Source: Mesorhizobium hawassense | GTDB lineage: Bacteria; Pseudomonadota; Alphaproteobacteria; Rhizobiales; Rhizobiaceae | Assembly: GCF_003289945.1 (NCBI RefSeq) | Contig: NZ_QMBP01000019.1 | Location: forward strand, 62,001-126,000 | Length of the DNA: 64,000 bases | Direction: 5' to 3' | Shown: piece by piece, positions 1-7,677 of the stretch | How the letters are laid out: each line of letters begins with the position of its first letter | Numbering within the stretch: position 1 is the first letter of the stretch | Made by a program: the position numbers and the translations under genes | The notes under the pieces: generated by a model | The model's input: the letters and a program-made list of their open reading frames with translations, nothing else | What the model was told of the DNA's origin: nothing | The model's database searches: none

Positions 1-1682
1 TCGCCGGTGCGCAGCACGGCAAGGTCGCCGGCGACGAAGGCTTCGCCGTCCGCGCCGAAAATCTCGACGTCGGTCTTGCCGACCGCCTGTTCCTGGCTGA
101 AGCCGGTGAGATCGCACCAGCCCTTGTTGACGTAGAATTGCCTGAGATCCGAACGCTTGGCGTAGATCGACACCGGCACGTTGTCGATGAGGCTGCGGAA
201 CACCTCGTTCTCGCTCATGCTTTCCTTGAGCGCCTGTTCGCGCGCCTTGACGTCGGTGATGTCGGTGCTGGAGCCGACCAGGTGCACCGAGCCGTCGGTC
301 GCCACCAGCCGGCTCTTGCGCGTCATCAATTGCCGCACCGTGCCGTCGCGGCTGGTAACGGCCTCCTCGACCTCGCGTCCCGCGCCAGTTGCCACGACTT
401 CCGTGTCGTCATTGCTGAAGCCATCCGCCTCGTTGCCGGCGAAAAGCTCGCGATCCGTCTTGCCGATCACGTCTTCCTTGGTCAGGCCGGTCAGCGCGCA
501 CCAGGCCTTGTTGACGAATTCGATGGCGAGGTCGTCGGCCTTGATGAAGGCGGCGACCGGCAATTCGTCCATGACATGCCGATAGAGGTCGATCTGGCGC
601 ATCGAGTCGCGCAGCGCCTTCTCGCGCACCTTGATGTCGGTGATGTCGACGCGCACGCCAATGAACGTGCCATCGTCGGTGCGCATGTCGTAGACCTGGT
701 ACCAGCGCCCATCCGGATTGAGGCGCTCGTAGCAAGAGTTCGGCAAACGATACCGGCCGAGCATGGCATCAAGCCAGCGCTCGGTGTCGGCGCCATACAG
801 ACTGTCGATCTCGCTGTCGCCGCTGGAGCGGAAATAGCCGACGGAATGGCCGAGAGCCAATGCCTCTCGAAAAGTGCTGCCCGGCTGCCAGGCCGGCTTC
901 AGCGCCGGCAGCGTGTCCTGCAGCTTGCGGTTGGCGAAGACGAAACGATCGTCACGATCGTAGATGATGACGGCGGCCGGCAGCGACTCAAGCACGGTGG
1001 CGAGGTTACGGCGCGCGTCCTCGGCTTCGCTCTCGCGCTGTTTCATGTCGGTGATATCGACATAGGAAATCAGCCTCTTGCCGCCGGCGAGCGGCGCCAG
1101 CGAAGCGATCAGCGTGCGACCGTCCTTGCGCGGCAACTGCCTTGAGCCCGCGGCGCCGGCCCGGATTTCGGCTTCGCGCTCGGCAACGTGGCCTTGCCAG
1201 GCCTGCTCCTCGCCGCCGAACGGATCGGCATCGCGGCTGGCTTCCATGAGATCGCGAAACGAGCAGCCTGGCGGAGCGCGCCGCGGATCGATCTTCCAGA
1301 AGTCGTAGAATGCCCGATTGACCACCTCCACCCGCAATTCGGCATCGAGAACGACGACGCCGATCGGCATCGAATCGACCATCAGGCTGAGATTGGCGAG
1401 CACCTGCGAAGTCCCGGCCATGTCGCGACCCTCACCGAGGGAGGCCGCGTTGCCGGGCATGTCCGCCTTGTTGAAATTCCGCGCGCCGTCCGCCCCGACA
1501 GTCCCGTCCGTATCCGCCATTCCCACCCCCAAGGCCGAACCGTGCCGGTCCGTCGGCGGAATGTGCCCGACAAGCATTAACGATCCGCTAACCATAATGA
1601 ATTGCAGCCACGCGCCGCCCAATGCCGTTGAGACGATCACGACCGCGGCGCCGGCTGCGCTAATCCGCCTGTTGGCGATCAT
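1..1682 (-). CDS. Multi-PAS sensor protein, membrane-anchored, truncated at left edge
   Basis: Reading frame runs from ATG at 1682 off the left edge, about 560 residues seen. Residues about 8-40 are hydrophobic and look like a membrane anchor of one or two segments. Four PAS domains follow, near residues 97-200, 229-345, 369-475 and 497 to the edge; each begins with a hydrophobic strand and an FVN/VVN-type motif, and the first three end with a PAC-like DITD(M/I/V)K signature at the linker. The output domain (histidine kinase or diguanylate cyclase) lies outside the window, so the signalling type is unknown. In-frame ATGs at 1595, 1577 and 1520 are alternative starts but would remove the membrane segment. 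It is divergent from the lipoprotein at 1719. Confidence 0.8.
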   Translation of the reverse strand, partial: MIANRRISAAGAAVVIVSTALGGAWLQFIMVSGSLMLVGHIPPTDRHGSALGVGMADTDGTVGADGARNFNKADMPGNAASLGEGRDMAGTSQVLANLSLMVDSMPIGVVVLDAELRVEVVNRAFYDFWKIDPRRAPPGCSFRDLMEASRDADPFGGEEQAWQGHVAEREAEIRAGAAGSRQLPRKDGRTLIASLAPLAGGKRLISYVDITDMKQRESEAEDARRNLATVLESLPAAVIIYDRDDRFVFANRKLQDTLPALKPAWQPGSTFREALALGHSVGYFRSSGDSEIDSLYGADTERWLDAMLGRYRLPNSCYERLNPDGRWYQVYDMRTDDGTFIGVRVDITDIKVREKALRDSMRQIDLYRHVMDELPVAAFIKADDLAIEFVNKAWCALTGLTKEDVIGKTDRELFAGNEADGFSNDDTEVVATGAGREVEEAVTSRDGTVRQLMTRKSRLVATDGSVHLVGSSTDITDVKAREQALKESMSENEVFRSLIDNVPVSIYAKRSDLRQFYVNKGWCDLTGFSQEQAVGKTDVEIFGADGEAFVAGDLAVLRTG

Positions 1683-1718
1683 GGGAACGACGCATATAAC
1701 GTGCCTGAGGTGTTGCTA

Positions 1719-2066
1719 ATGTTCGGTCGATTCGCGGCTTTTATCCTGTGTCCGGCGCTGCTTGCGGCGGGCGGCTGCGCGCGCAGCGACGACGGCACGG
1801 TGATCGTTCCGAGCCGGATGGACGTCAGGCGTGTCTGGGACCGGGCGCCGCCGGGAACGACCGCGTCGAGGCAGATCGCCTCGGACGTGTTTCCCTTGCC
1901 GCCGAGCCCGCCGGCGAGCCCTGCTGTCCGGCGCCATTCCAGCCCCGCTTCGCCGAGGCCGTCCTTCAGCCAGGATCTGCCTGATCCGTCTTCCGACGAG
2001 CAGAGCCCCCTCACCTGCAGGAATGTCGGCGAAAACGGCAAGCGCTACCGCGTCGTCTGCGAATAA
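1719..2066 (+). CDS. Small predicted lipoprotein of unknown function
   Basis: 115 residues. The N-terminus MFGRFAAFILCPALLAAGGC is a lipoprotein signal peptide with lipobox LAAGGC, so the mature protein would be acylated on Cys20. The mature part is rich in Pro and Ser from about residue 60 to 95 and ends with two Cys in a CRNVGENGKRYRVVC segment, possibly a disulphide. An in-frame upstream ATG (1701) would put six residues before the signal peptide; 1719 fits the signal better. No family recognised. Divergent from the PAS sensor with only 36 bases between starts, so the two must share or overlap promoters. Confidence 0.65.
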   Translation: MFGRFAAFILCPALLAAGGCARSDDGTVIVPSRMDVRRVWDRAPPGTTASRQIASDVFPLPPSPPASPAVRRHSSPASPRPSFSQDLPDPSSDEQSPLTCRNVGENGKRYRVVCE

Positions 2067-2282
2067 CTTCGCTTCAATCTGTCGGTGGTGCCGGCCGGGC
2101 ACCCTTGCTTCGAGACAGATGCCTCGAGGCAGAGACGCGCGTTTGAGACAGTGGCCGAAAACCCCTTTTGGCCCGGCGGGGACCGGTCCCGCCACGCGAT
2201 CACGGACTGCTGATGAAACCTTTGGCCGGCGACGAACGTTCCTGGCGCTGATGTGATCCGCGCAGTGCAGAGGAGACTGAAG

Positions 2283-2504
2283 ATGTCCATTCACTTCACC
2301 GTCTCTGGCCTGACCAGGAACCTGATCCATTCGCTTGGACTGGATCATGAGCAGGCGCCGAGACCCCTTACTCCCGAACAAAGCCTGCTCCTGGATTGTT
2401 ATCTGGCCGGGCAGATCCCGGACTCCGCCTGGAGCGACTATGTCTTCGAGATGCCGGAACTGGAAAAGCATGCCCGGGTCAGGCGCACACGCGGTTCGAC
2501 CTGA
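2283..2504 (+). CDS. Small conserved-looking hypothetical protein
   Basis: 73 residues, starting MSIHFTVSGLTRN. The ATG at 2283 follows a GGAGACTGAAG ribosome binding site, which favours it over the in-frame ATG at 2253. The sequence is mixed acidic/basic with no signal peptide or membrane segment; the C-terminal half (LLLDCYLAGQIPDSAWSDYV) looks helical. I do not recognise a family. A palindromic repeat begins two bases after its stop codon. Confidence 0.5.
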   Translation: MSIHFTVSGLTRNLIHSLGLDHEQAPRPLTPEQSLLLDCYLAGQIPDSAWSDYVFEMPELEKHARVRRTRGST

Positions 2505-2506
2505 AA

Positions 2507-2550
2507 GCAATTCCAGGAAAAGTGTGTAGCGGTTTTCCGTCCGGAATTGC
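2507..2550. repeat. Short palindromic repeat, copy 1 of 4
   Basis: Imperfect hairpin: GCAATTCC, then GGAAAA, loop about GTGTGTAGCGG, then TTTTCC, GTCC and GGAATTGC. The same element recurs at 15937, 40722 and 56370. Here it lies between convergent genes, two bases after the stop of the upstream ORF, so it could act as a bidirectional 3' end. It is followed by an AAACAAA stretch also seen after copies 3 and 4. Confidence 0.9.
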
Positions 2551-2577
2551 GTCCAAACAAATAATCAGGACTGCCGC

Positions 2578-2943
2578 TTATTTTTTCGGCGAATTGAACT
2601 GCAGCGTGAAGACGTTTCCGGCAACGCCTTGCGCCAGCGACGGCGAGAAGCTTAGCGGCAGGCAGTCCTGCAGGGCCTTGGCCGCCGCGTCGACATAGGC
2701 CTTGCGCGCCTTGTCGTCGCCGGTGACATGAATGGCGGTCGTTCTCGGTGGGCCGATCAGCGTGCCATCGCGTTTGAAGCTGAAGCTCAGCGTCACCGAG
2801 GCGTTGTCCGTATTGGCCGGCGGAGTCCAACAGGCGAGCACGGCGGCGCCGACATCGTTCATGCTGTTGAGCGACGCGGCCACCGATGGAAGGGGCACGG
2901 CCGATAGCGCACTCGCTATCGTCAAAAACCTAATCATCTTCAT
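2578..2943 (-). CDS. Periplasmic protein with TonB/TolA C-terminal-like domain
   Basis: 121 residues. MKMIRFLTIASALSAVPLPSVAA is a Sec signal peptide. The rest (cysteine in VLACWTPP, then an LSFSFKRDGTLIGPP strand and a helix AYVDAAAKALQDC) matches from memory the pattern of the TonB/TolA C-terminal fold used by small rhizobial energy-transducer-like proteins; two Cys could form a disulphide. Start 2943 is preferred over 2961 because ACGAGGA lies at proper distance. No TonB-type membrane anchor is present, so it is probably a free periplasmic protein. Function unknown. Confidence 0.6.
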   Translation of the reverse strand: MKMIRFLTIASALSAVPLPSVAASLNSMNDVGAAVLACWTPPANTDNASVTLSFSFKRDGTLIGPPRTTAIHVTGDDKARKAYVDAAAKALQDCLPLSFSPSLAQGVAGNVFTLQFNSPKK

Positions 2944-3058
2944 CGCGGTCCTCGTTGCCATCGCTCAGCCGCTTGGCGGCATGGTACGATCCATGACGAG
3001 GATGACAACACGATTTCAGCTTGGTAGCCGGCGACGCAATCATACTGTCGTGATTGGC

Positions 3059-3092
3059 GAAAAAGCAAAAGGCCGGCACGGAGCCGACCTTT
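3059..3092 (-). terminator. Rho-independent terminator downstream of the GST gene
   Basis: Read on the minus strand: AGGTCGGC, loop TCCGT, GCCGGCCT, then TTTTGCTTTTT. Eight-base stem with one wobble. It lies about 100 bases after the stop of the GST gene at 3192. Confidence 0.6.
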
Positions 3093-3191
3093 CCCTTGTC
3101 TCGTCATGGCGCCAGTACATCCGTGGTCGCGGCGAGGACTGGGACCAGTAGACAGGCCTTGGGTAAACGAAACCTTAACCCCAGGGAGTTG

Positions 3192-4037
3192 CTACGCCCT
3201 GGCCTGCGATTTCACATGCGCGATGTAGCCGCGCACGTCGCCGGCCGGTTCCGCGTAAGCCTTGCCGAGCTTCTTCTCCAGCGCCGCCATATACTCCTTC
3301 GCCCATTGGGGCAGCGCGTAATCGACGACGGCCAGGAATTCGAGCGTTGCCGCCAGCCTTATGTCGGCGATCGATGGATTGTTGCCGCCGATGAACGGTT
3401 TGCCGTCGCGGAAGAAAGAGTGAAACACCTCGAGCGGCTCGGCGATCGCGGCCATCGCCGCTTTCTGCGCTTCCGATTTCTTGTCGGGATGGGCGTCGCT
3501 ATGGCCGACCTCGCCGGCATATTGCGGGAAGCCGAGCGCCGGATAGGTTGCTCTCGCGACATAAGGATAAAGCGTGCCGACCAGATAGAACATGGCGCTG
3601 TCGATCATCGCCCGCTTGGCCGGCGCCTTCGGATAGAACTTCTCCAGCCCGTGCTTGTTGGCGAGATACTGCATGATGGCGCAGCTTTCCCACAGCACAC
3701 CGCGCGGCAGGCCCTTGTCCTCGATCATCGGCGTCAGATGCGCCGGATTGCGCGCCAGAAACTCGGGCGAGCGCGTATGGCCCCAGGCGTCGGTCTCAGC
3801 GGGATCGAGACCGGCCGCGCGCGCGAACACCCGCACCGTCATGTTGTTGACGCTCGGCCTCAGCATGCTGAGTTTTATACCGGGTTTCTTGGCCGGCTTC
3901 GCCTTGGCCTTAGGCGCGGCTTTTGCCGTCGCTTTAGGCGCGGCTTTTGCCGTCGCCTTCGCGGCTGTTTTCGCCGCGGTCTTTGGCGCGGCCTTGGCCG
4001 CAGGTTTCTTCGCGCTTTTCGTTGCAGCCTTTGCCAT
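3192..4037 (-). CDS. Glutathione S-transferase family protein with histone H1-like Lys/Ala/Pro tail
   Basis: 281 residues. Residues 1-53 are a low-complexity Ala/Lys/Pro/Thr tail (repeats of KAAPK and TAKAAPKA), very like bacterial histone H1/Hc1-type DNA-binding tails. Residues 54-281 form a GST-like protein: a thioredoxin-like N-domain with LTPMIED and ESCAIMQYLANK glutathione-site motifs, then an all-helical C-domain with SIADIRLAATLEFL. The tail is encoded by imperfect DNA repeats near 3900-4030. Lies 23 bases downstream of the VOC gene, so probably the second gene of an operon. Whether the tail binds nucleic acid is inference; it may instead be a flexible extension. Confidence 0.8.
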   Translation of the reverse strand: MAKAATKSAKKPAAKAAPKTAAKTAAKATAKAAPKATAKAAPKAKAKPAKKPGIKLSMLRPSVNNMTVRVFARAAGLDPAETDAWGHTRSPEFLARNPAHLTPMIEDKGLPRGVLWESCAIMQYLANKHGLEKFYPKAPAKRAMIDSAMFYLVGTLYPYVARATYPALGFPQYAGEVGHSDAHPDKKSEAQKAAMAAIAEPLEVFHSFFRDGKPFIGGNNPSIADIRLAATLEFLAVVDYALPQWAKEYMAALEKKLGKAYAEPAGDVRGYIAHVKSQARA

Positions 4038-4060
4038 CTGTTCCTCCCCTTATGGCTTGC

Positions 4061-4642
4061 TCAATATGGGTTCTTCGCCGTCCGCTCATCCGACAGGGTC
4101 GCGCGCGACCGCTCGACCAGCGCCTGGATGGCGTCGGCGAGATGGAGCTCGGCGATATTGTAGTCGCCGCGCGCCACGCGGATCTTGTGCGCCTCCATCA
4201 GCACGTCGGCATGGGCGAAGCCGGCCGGCGGCTCGAAGCGATAGGAAGCAAGTTCGATCAGCAGTCCCAGCGGATCCTCGAAATAGATCGAATCCATGAA
4301 GCCGCGATCCTTGACGCCGCTGTGCTTGATGCCGCGCTCGTCGAGCCGTGCGACCGCCTGCAGGAAAGTGACTCGCGACACCGAAAAGGCGATGTGGTGG
4401 ACGCAGCCAGTATCGGTCGGCGTCCGCCGCTTGACCGGCGTGCGGCTCTCGTCGGTGAAGATCGTGATCAGCCGTCCGTCACCCGGATCGAAATAGAGAT
4501 GGCTTTCGCTCGCCTTGTCGAGATTGGGCTGCTCGAAGATGAAGGGCATGCCGAGCACGCCTTCCCAGAAATCGATCGACGTCTGGCGTCCAGCGCCGAC
4601 AAGCGTGATGTGATGCACGCCTTGCGACTGCAGCTTCCGCAT
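4061..4642 (-). CDS. VOC family (glyoxalase/ring-cleavage dioxygenase fold) protein
   Basis: 193 residues. Starts MRKLQSQGVHHITLVGAG after a strong GGAGGAG site, which decides ATG 4642 over 4666. Two beta-alpha-beta-beta-beta modules are visible: GVHHITLV...IDFWEGVLGMPFIFE...SHLYFDPGDGRLITIFTDE and VHHIAFSV...YFEDPLGLLIELASY. Likely metal ligands are the His of HHITL, the His of HHIAF and the Glu of LIELAS, as in type I extradiol dioxygenases and glyoxalases. The GST gene follows after 23 bases. A VOC-GST operon suggests handling of an aromatic or electrophilic compound, but the substrate cannot be read from the sequence. Confidence 0.8.
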   Translation of the reverse strand: MRKLQSQGVHHITLVGAGRQTSIDFWEGVLGMPFIFEQPNLDKASESHLYFDPGDGRLITIFTDESRTPVKRRTPTDTGCVHHIAFSVSRVTFLQAVARLDERGIKHSGVKDRGFMDSIYFEDPLGLLIELASYRFEPPAGFAHADVLMEAHKIRVARGDYNIAELHLADAIQALVERSRATLSDERTAKNPY

Positions 4643-5064
4643 TGGCTCCTCCCCGCCTGCACTCAACGCCTGGCATGCGACCGCCGCCCGACGCTCCGCA
4701 TCTTGCTTGATTGCGGCCCGTGCATTCGTCGACGGATGCTAATTCAATCCGAGACGTTGCGCCAGAAGCGACGACACCTCAGCGAAGGTCAGGGGCCAAC
4801 GGCGAAAAAGGTCGTGCGGCCACCGCGCACGACGCTGAAGGACGCACGAACGAAGCGCTGTTGCAGATCGGCCGGCTGGCGCGATCGAGCATCAAGTTCG
4901 TCAGCGCCAAAGCGGTGACGGGATCGTGGAAGCCTTTGCGGAGCTGGCGGAAACGATCCGCTGCCGGCAACTGTAGCTGGGGTCGGCGTTAAATCACGGA
5001 CCTGGTTTTCAAGATGGCGGCTTCCCCTGCGGAACTCTCTGCCCGCCCGGCCGTTTAACGGTCG
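4643..5064. other. Intergenic stretch with no supported gene
   Basis: About 420 bases between divergent genes. Short open frames exist on both strands, but none has a ribosome binding site with a plausible product. It should carry the promoters of the VOC-GST operon and of the small gene at 5065. I see no clear repeat or terminator. Confidence 0.5.
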
Positions 5065-5319
5065 ATGGCACTGGCTGACGACATCCAAATGGCGGAACGG
5101 CACGTCCTGCAAGCCGAACGGCACATCAAGTGCCAGCGGGCGCGCATTGCCGCGCTGAAACGTCGTCGACTGCCGCGGGGCAAGGCCTCCAACTTTCTGC
5201 AATTGCTTGAAGATGCCCAATCGATGCATCTCCAACACCTGTCGCGGTTGCTGGAGCAGGCGTCCCGCAAGAGAACCGAAGCCGGATACGCCGTCCCCGT
5301 CCCCCTGGCTGCCGAGTGA
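5065..5319 (+). CDS. Small helical hypothetical protein
   Basis: 84 residues, MALADDIQMAERHVLQAERHI then a basic segment RARIAALKRRRLPRGKASNFLQ and a helix LEDAQSMHLQHLSRLLEQA. The heptad pattern suggests a helical hairpin or coiled coil. Similar small proteins that count His/Arg/Glu-rich helices are common in rhizobia (recalled, not searched). No signal peptide or membrane segment. Function unknown. Confidence 0.6.
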   Translation: MALADDIQMAERHVLQAERHIKCQRARIAALKRRRLPRGKASNFLQLLEDAQSMHLQHLSRLLEQASRKRTEAGYAVPVPLAAE

Positions 5320-5394
5320 CCCGATCTTCTCAGTCGGGTTTGAGCCCTGCTCAATCGGGTTGAGCCTGCTTGACCGGATTCTTTTTTAGAAGCT

Positions 5395-5469
5395 TGGTAC
5401 GCCCAAGGGGAATCGAACCCCTGTTCCCGCCGTGAGAGGGCGGTGTCCTGACCGCTAGACGATGGGCGC
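5395..5469 (-). tRNA. tRNA-Glu (CTC anticodon)
   Basis: Read on the minus strand it folds into a full cloverleaf: acceptor GCGCCCA pairing TGGGCGT (G-U at 1-72), D arm with AGCGGTCAGGAC, anticodon stem CCGCC/GGCGG around loop CTCTCAC giving anticodon CTC, T arm AGGGG-TTCGATT-CCCCT, discriminator A, and an encoded CCA. Total 75 bases. Confidence 0.95.
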
Positions 5470-5555
5470 GCTCAAGAACCGGCTACATAGGCTGGCGGCC
5501 GCGAAAAAGCAACTGGGGTTTCGACCGCTTCGCGCGCTTTGCCGAACGGCCCGGA

Positions 5556-5984
5556 TCAGCCCTGCCGTTTCGGCTCGATCAGGTCCCAGAGATTGCCGTA
5601 GAGATCGGCGAAGACGGCCACTGTGCCATAGACCTCGTGGCGTGGTGCCTCGCGGAACTCGACGCCCTTTTCGAGCATCGCCTGATGGTCTCGGGAAAAA
5701 TCGTCGGTCTCGAGGAACAGAAACACCCGTCCGCCCGTCTGGTTGCCGATGCGGCTCGCCTGCTCCTCGCCCGACGCCTCCGCCAGCAGCAGGCGCGCGC
5801 CTTGGCCTTTCGCCGGCGTGACGGTGACCCAGCGCTTGCCGCCGCCGAGGTCGATGTCGTCGGTCAGCGCAAAGCCGAGACGATCGACATACCAGGCGAT
5901 CGCCTCGTCGTAATTGCCGACGACGAGCGCGACGGTCGCGACGCTGCGGTGTCCGGCAAAGCCGCGAATGTGTTGCGGGCTCAT
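5556..5984 (-). CDS. VOC family (glyoxalase-like) protein
   Basis: 142 residues, one VOC unit of two modules: VATVALVVGNYDEAIAWYVDRLGF and, near the end, VAVFADLYGNLWDLIEPKRQ. The usual first metal His is replaced (VATVALV), while Glu in LIEPK is kept; this is typical of small stand-alone VOC proteins of unknown substrate. Its ATG overlaps the stop of the upstream membrane-protein gene (5981) by four bases (ATGA), indicating translational coupling in an operon. Confidence 0.8.
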   Translation of the reverse strand: MSPQHIRGFAGHRSVATVALVVGNYDEAIAWYVDRLGFALTDDIDLGGGKRWVTVTPAKGQGARLLLAEASGEEQASRIGNQTGGRVFLFLETDDFSRDHQAMLEKGVEFREAPRHEVYGTVAVFADLYGNLWDLIEPKRQG

Positions 5985-6364
5985 TTGTTGCGGATCGCGA
6001 ACTGGCCGATGATGCGGCGTTCGGCGATGTCGTAGACGAAGATCGAACGGCTGCCGTCCGCAAGTTCGGCATCGATCGACAGGCGGTTGCCGGAGAGCGA
6101 CTGGCTGATCACCTTGGCCCCCACGGGAAGCACGATGTCGCCCGAGAGCGGCGCGCCTGCCGGAGCCTGGACATCGCCGGCAGGCGCCGAGCCGACCACG
6201 GGCGCGTTGCGGGCTTTGTAGACAAGCGCCCCGATCACCACCATAAGGGCGAGGAACAGAAGGCCGAGATTGACGATCATGAAGCGGACGAGCTTCCGGC
6301 GCACGTTCTCGGCCGCGGGGTCGAGCGGCTTTTCCTCGTCTTCTTCGCCAAGAGGCGGGGCCAT
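5981..6364 (-). CDS. Single-pass membrane protein of unknown function
   Basis: 127 residues starting MAPPLGEEDEEKPL. A short acidic cytoplasmic head is followed by a membrane segment at about residues 31-53 (MIVNLGLLFLALMVVIGALVY) and an external beta-rich domain (SGDIVLPVGAKVISQSL ... SIFVYDIAERRIIGQFAIR). Probably a type II bitopic protein. ATG 6364 is chosen over 6373; either way its start touches the start region of the divergent pseudouridine synthase. Coupled to the VOC gene downstream. Family not confidently recognised. Confidence 0.7.
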   Translation of the reverse strand: MAPPLGEEDEEKPLDPAAENVRRKLVRFMIVNLGLLFLALMVVIGALVYKARNAPVVGSAPAGDVQAPAGAPLSGDIVLPVGAKVISQSLSGNRLSIDAELADGSRSIFVYDIAERRIIGQFAIRNK

Positions 6365-6389
6365 GCTAAGCAATCCGCAACGGGTTTCG

Positions 6390-7460
6390 ATGAGCGCTCA
6401 TAACGAAGACAGTTCCGGATTGATAGGGGAGGATCTGACGGACGATGAAGCGGCCGCGGGTGAATCTGTCCTCCTCGAAGCCGGCGCCGACGCCGCCGGC
6501 CAGCGTCTCGACCAGTGGCTCACCGCGCGGCTCGGGCCGGAACTCTCGCGCAGCCGCGTGCAGGCGCTGATCCGCCAAGGCGCGGTGTCCGTCGCCGGCA
6601 AGCCGGTGCTTGAAGCCAAGCGCAAGCTGACGGCCGGCGAGCGCGTCGAAGTTCTGGTACCCGCGCCGGAGCCTGCCGAGCCGCAGGGCGAGGACATCCC
6701 CCTCGACGTCCTCTACGAGGACGACGAGCTGATCGTCATCAACAAGCCGGCGGGGCTGGTCGTCCATCCCGGCGCCGGCAACTGGACCGGCACGCTGGTC
6801 AACGCGCTGATCCATCATTGCGGCGACAGCCTGTCCGGCATCGGCGGCGTCAGGCGTCCGGGCATCGTGCATAGGCTGGACAAGGAAACGAGCGGCGTCA
6901 TGGTCGTGGCCAAGACCGACCGGGCGCATAAGGCGCTGTCGGAGGCGTTTGCCGACCATGGCCGCACCGGCGATCTCGAACGCGCCTATCTGGCGCTGGT
7001 ATGGGGCATTCCGCAGCGGCCGACCGGCACGGTCGATGCCGCCCTGGGGCGCGCCGCCGATCGTGTCCGTCGCGCCGTGGTGCCCGAAAGCCGCGACGAC
7101 GCCCGCCACGCCGTCACCCATTTCAGCGTCGTCGAGCGCTTCGGCGAAGGGCAGCGGGCTTTTGCCACCGCAAGCCTGGTCGAATGCCGGCTGGAGACCG
7201 GCCGCACCCACCAGATCCGCGTCCACATGGCCCATATCGGCCATCCTGTGGTCGGCGACCCGGATTACGGCCAGGCCTTCCGCACCAAGGCCAACCAGCT
7301 GCCGGAACCCTTGAAGGGCAAGGTCAACACCTTCCCCCGGCAAGCCTTGCATGCCTGGCTCCTTGAATTCGAGCACCCGACCACCCATTTAACGATGAGG
7401 TTCGAAGCGCCGATGCCGGGAGACATGGAGGAACTCGTCGACGACTTCCGGAAACTTTGA
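6390..7460 (+). CDS. rluD: RluA-family 23S rRNA pseudouridine synthase, RluD-like
   Basis: 356 residues. An S4 RNA-binding domain (about residues 30-90: RLDQWLTARLGPELSRSRVQALIRQG) precedes the synthase domain with the catalytic HRLDKETSG motif, the VINKPAGLVVHPG strand and the C-terminal LETGRTHQIRVHMAHIGHPVVGD motif. This order is that of RluD/RluC enzymes that isomerise uridines in 23S rRNA helix 69 or nearby. An in-frame ATG at 6363 (after AGGCGGGG) is an alternative start adding nine residues and would overlap the divergent gene's start codon. RluD rather than RluC is inferred from length and general pattern. Confidence 0.85.
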   Translation: MSAHNEDSSGLIGEDLTDDEAAAGESVLLEAGADAAGQRLDQWLTARLGPELSRSRVQALIRQGAVSVAGKPVLEAKRKLTAGERVEVLVPAPEPAEPQGEDIPLDVLYEDDELIVINKPAGLVVHPGAGNWTGTLVNALIHHCGDSLSGIGGVRRPGIVHRLDKETSGVMVVAKTDRAHKALSEAFADHGRTGDLERAYLALVWGIPQRPTGTVDAALGRAADRVRRAVVPESRDDARHAVTHFSVVERFGEGQRAFATASLVECRLETGRTHQIRVHMAHIGHPVVGDPDYGQAFRTKANQLPEPLKGKVNTFPRQALHAWLLEFEHPTTHLTMRFEAPMPGDMEELVDDFRKL

Positions 7461-7677
7461 ACCGACCCGCCACCAACAAGCTGCAAACCAGCCATCAAAA
7501 AACCTGACCGGCGTTGTTCACTTCAGCGTGACAGACTGTTTAGCGTTGAACAAATGCCTGTCTTTTCTGGTTTTGTTCCTATATACAACGGTTGTCTGCG
7601 GATGAGCCTTTGGCATCCGCGACGAATGCCCGCCGCGTTTCGGGGGCATCCACTCCAAAGAGAGAGGGGGCGCTATC

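Noticed and set aside
4779..5238. Open frames on the minus strand at 4779-4970 and 4789-5238
   Set aside because: No ribosome site, no recognisable domain; the second overlaps the better-supported gene at 5065 in antisense.
7560..7600. rpoH promoter with CTATAT box
   Set aside because: A CTATAT motif is present, but no -35 element is at a usual 16-18-base distance; spacing was 15 or 27 for the possible partners, so not reported as a feature.
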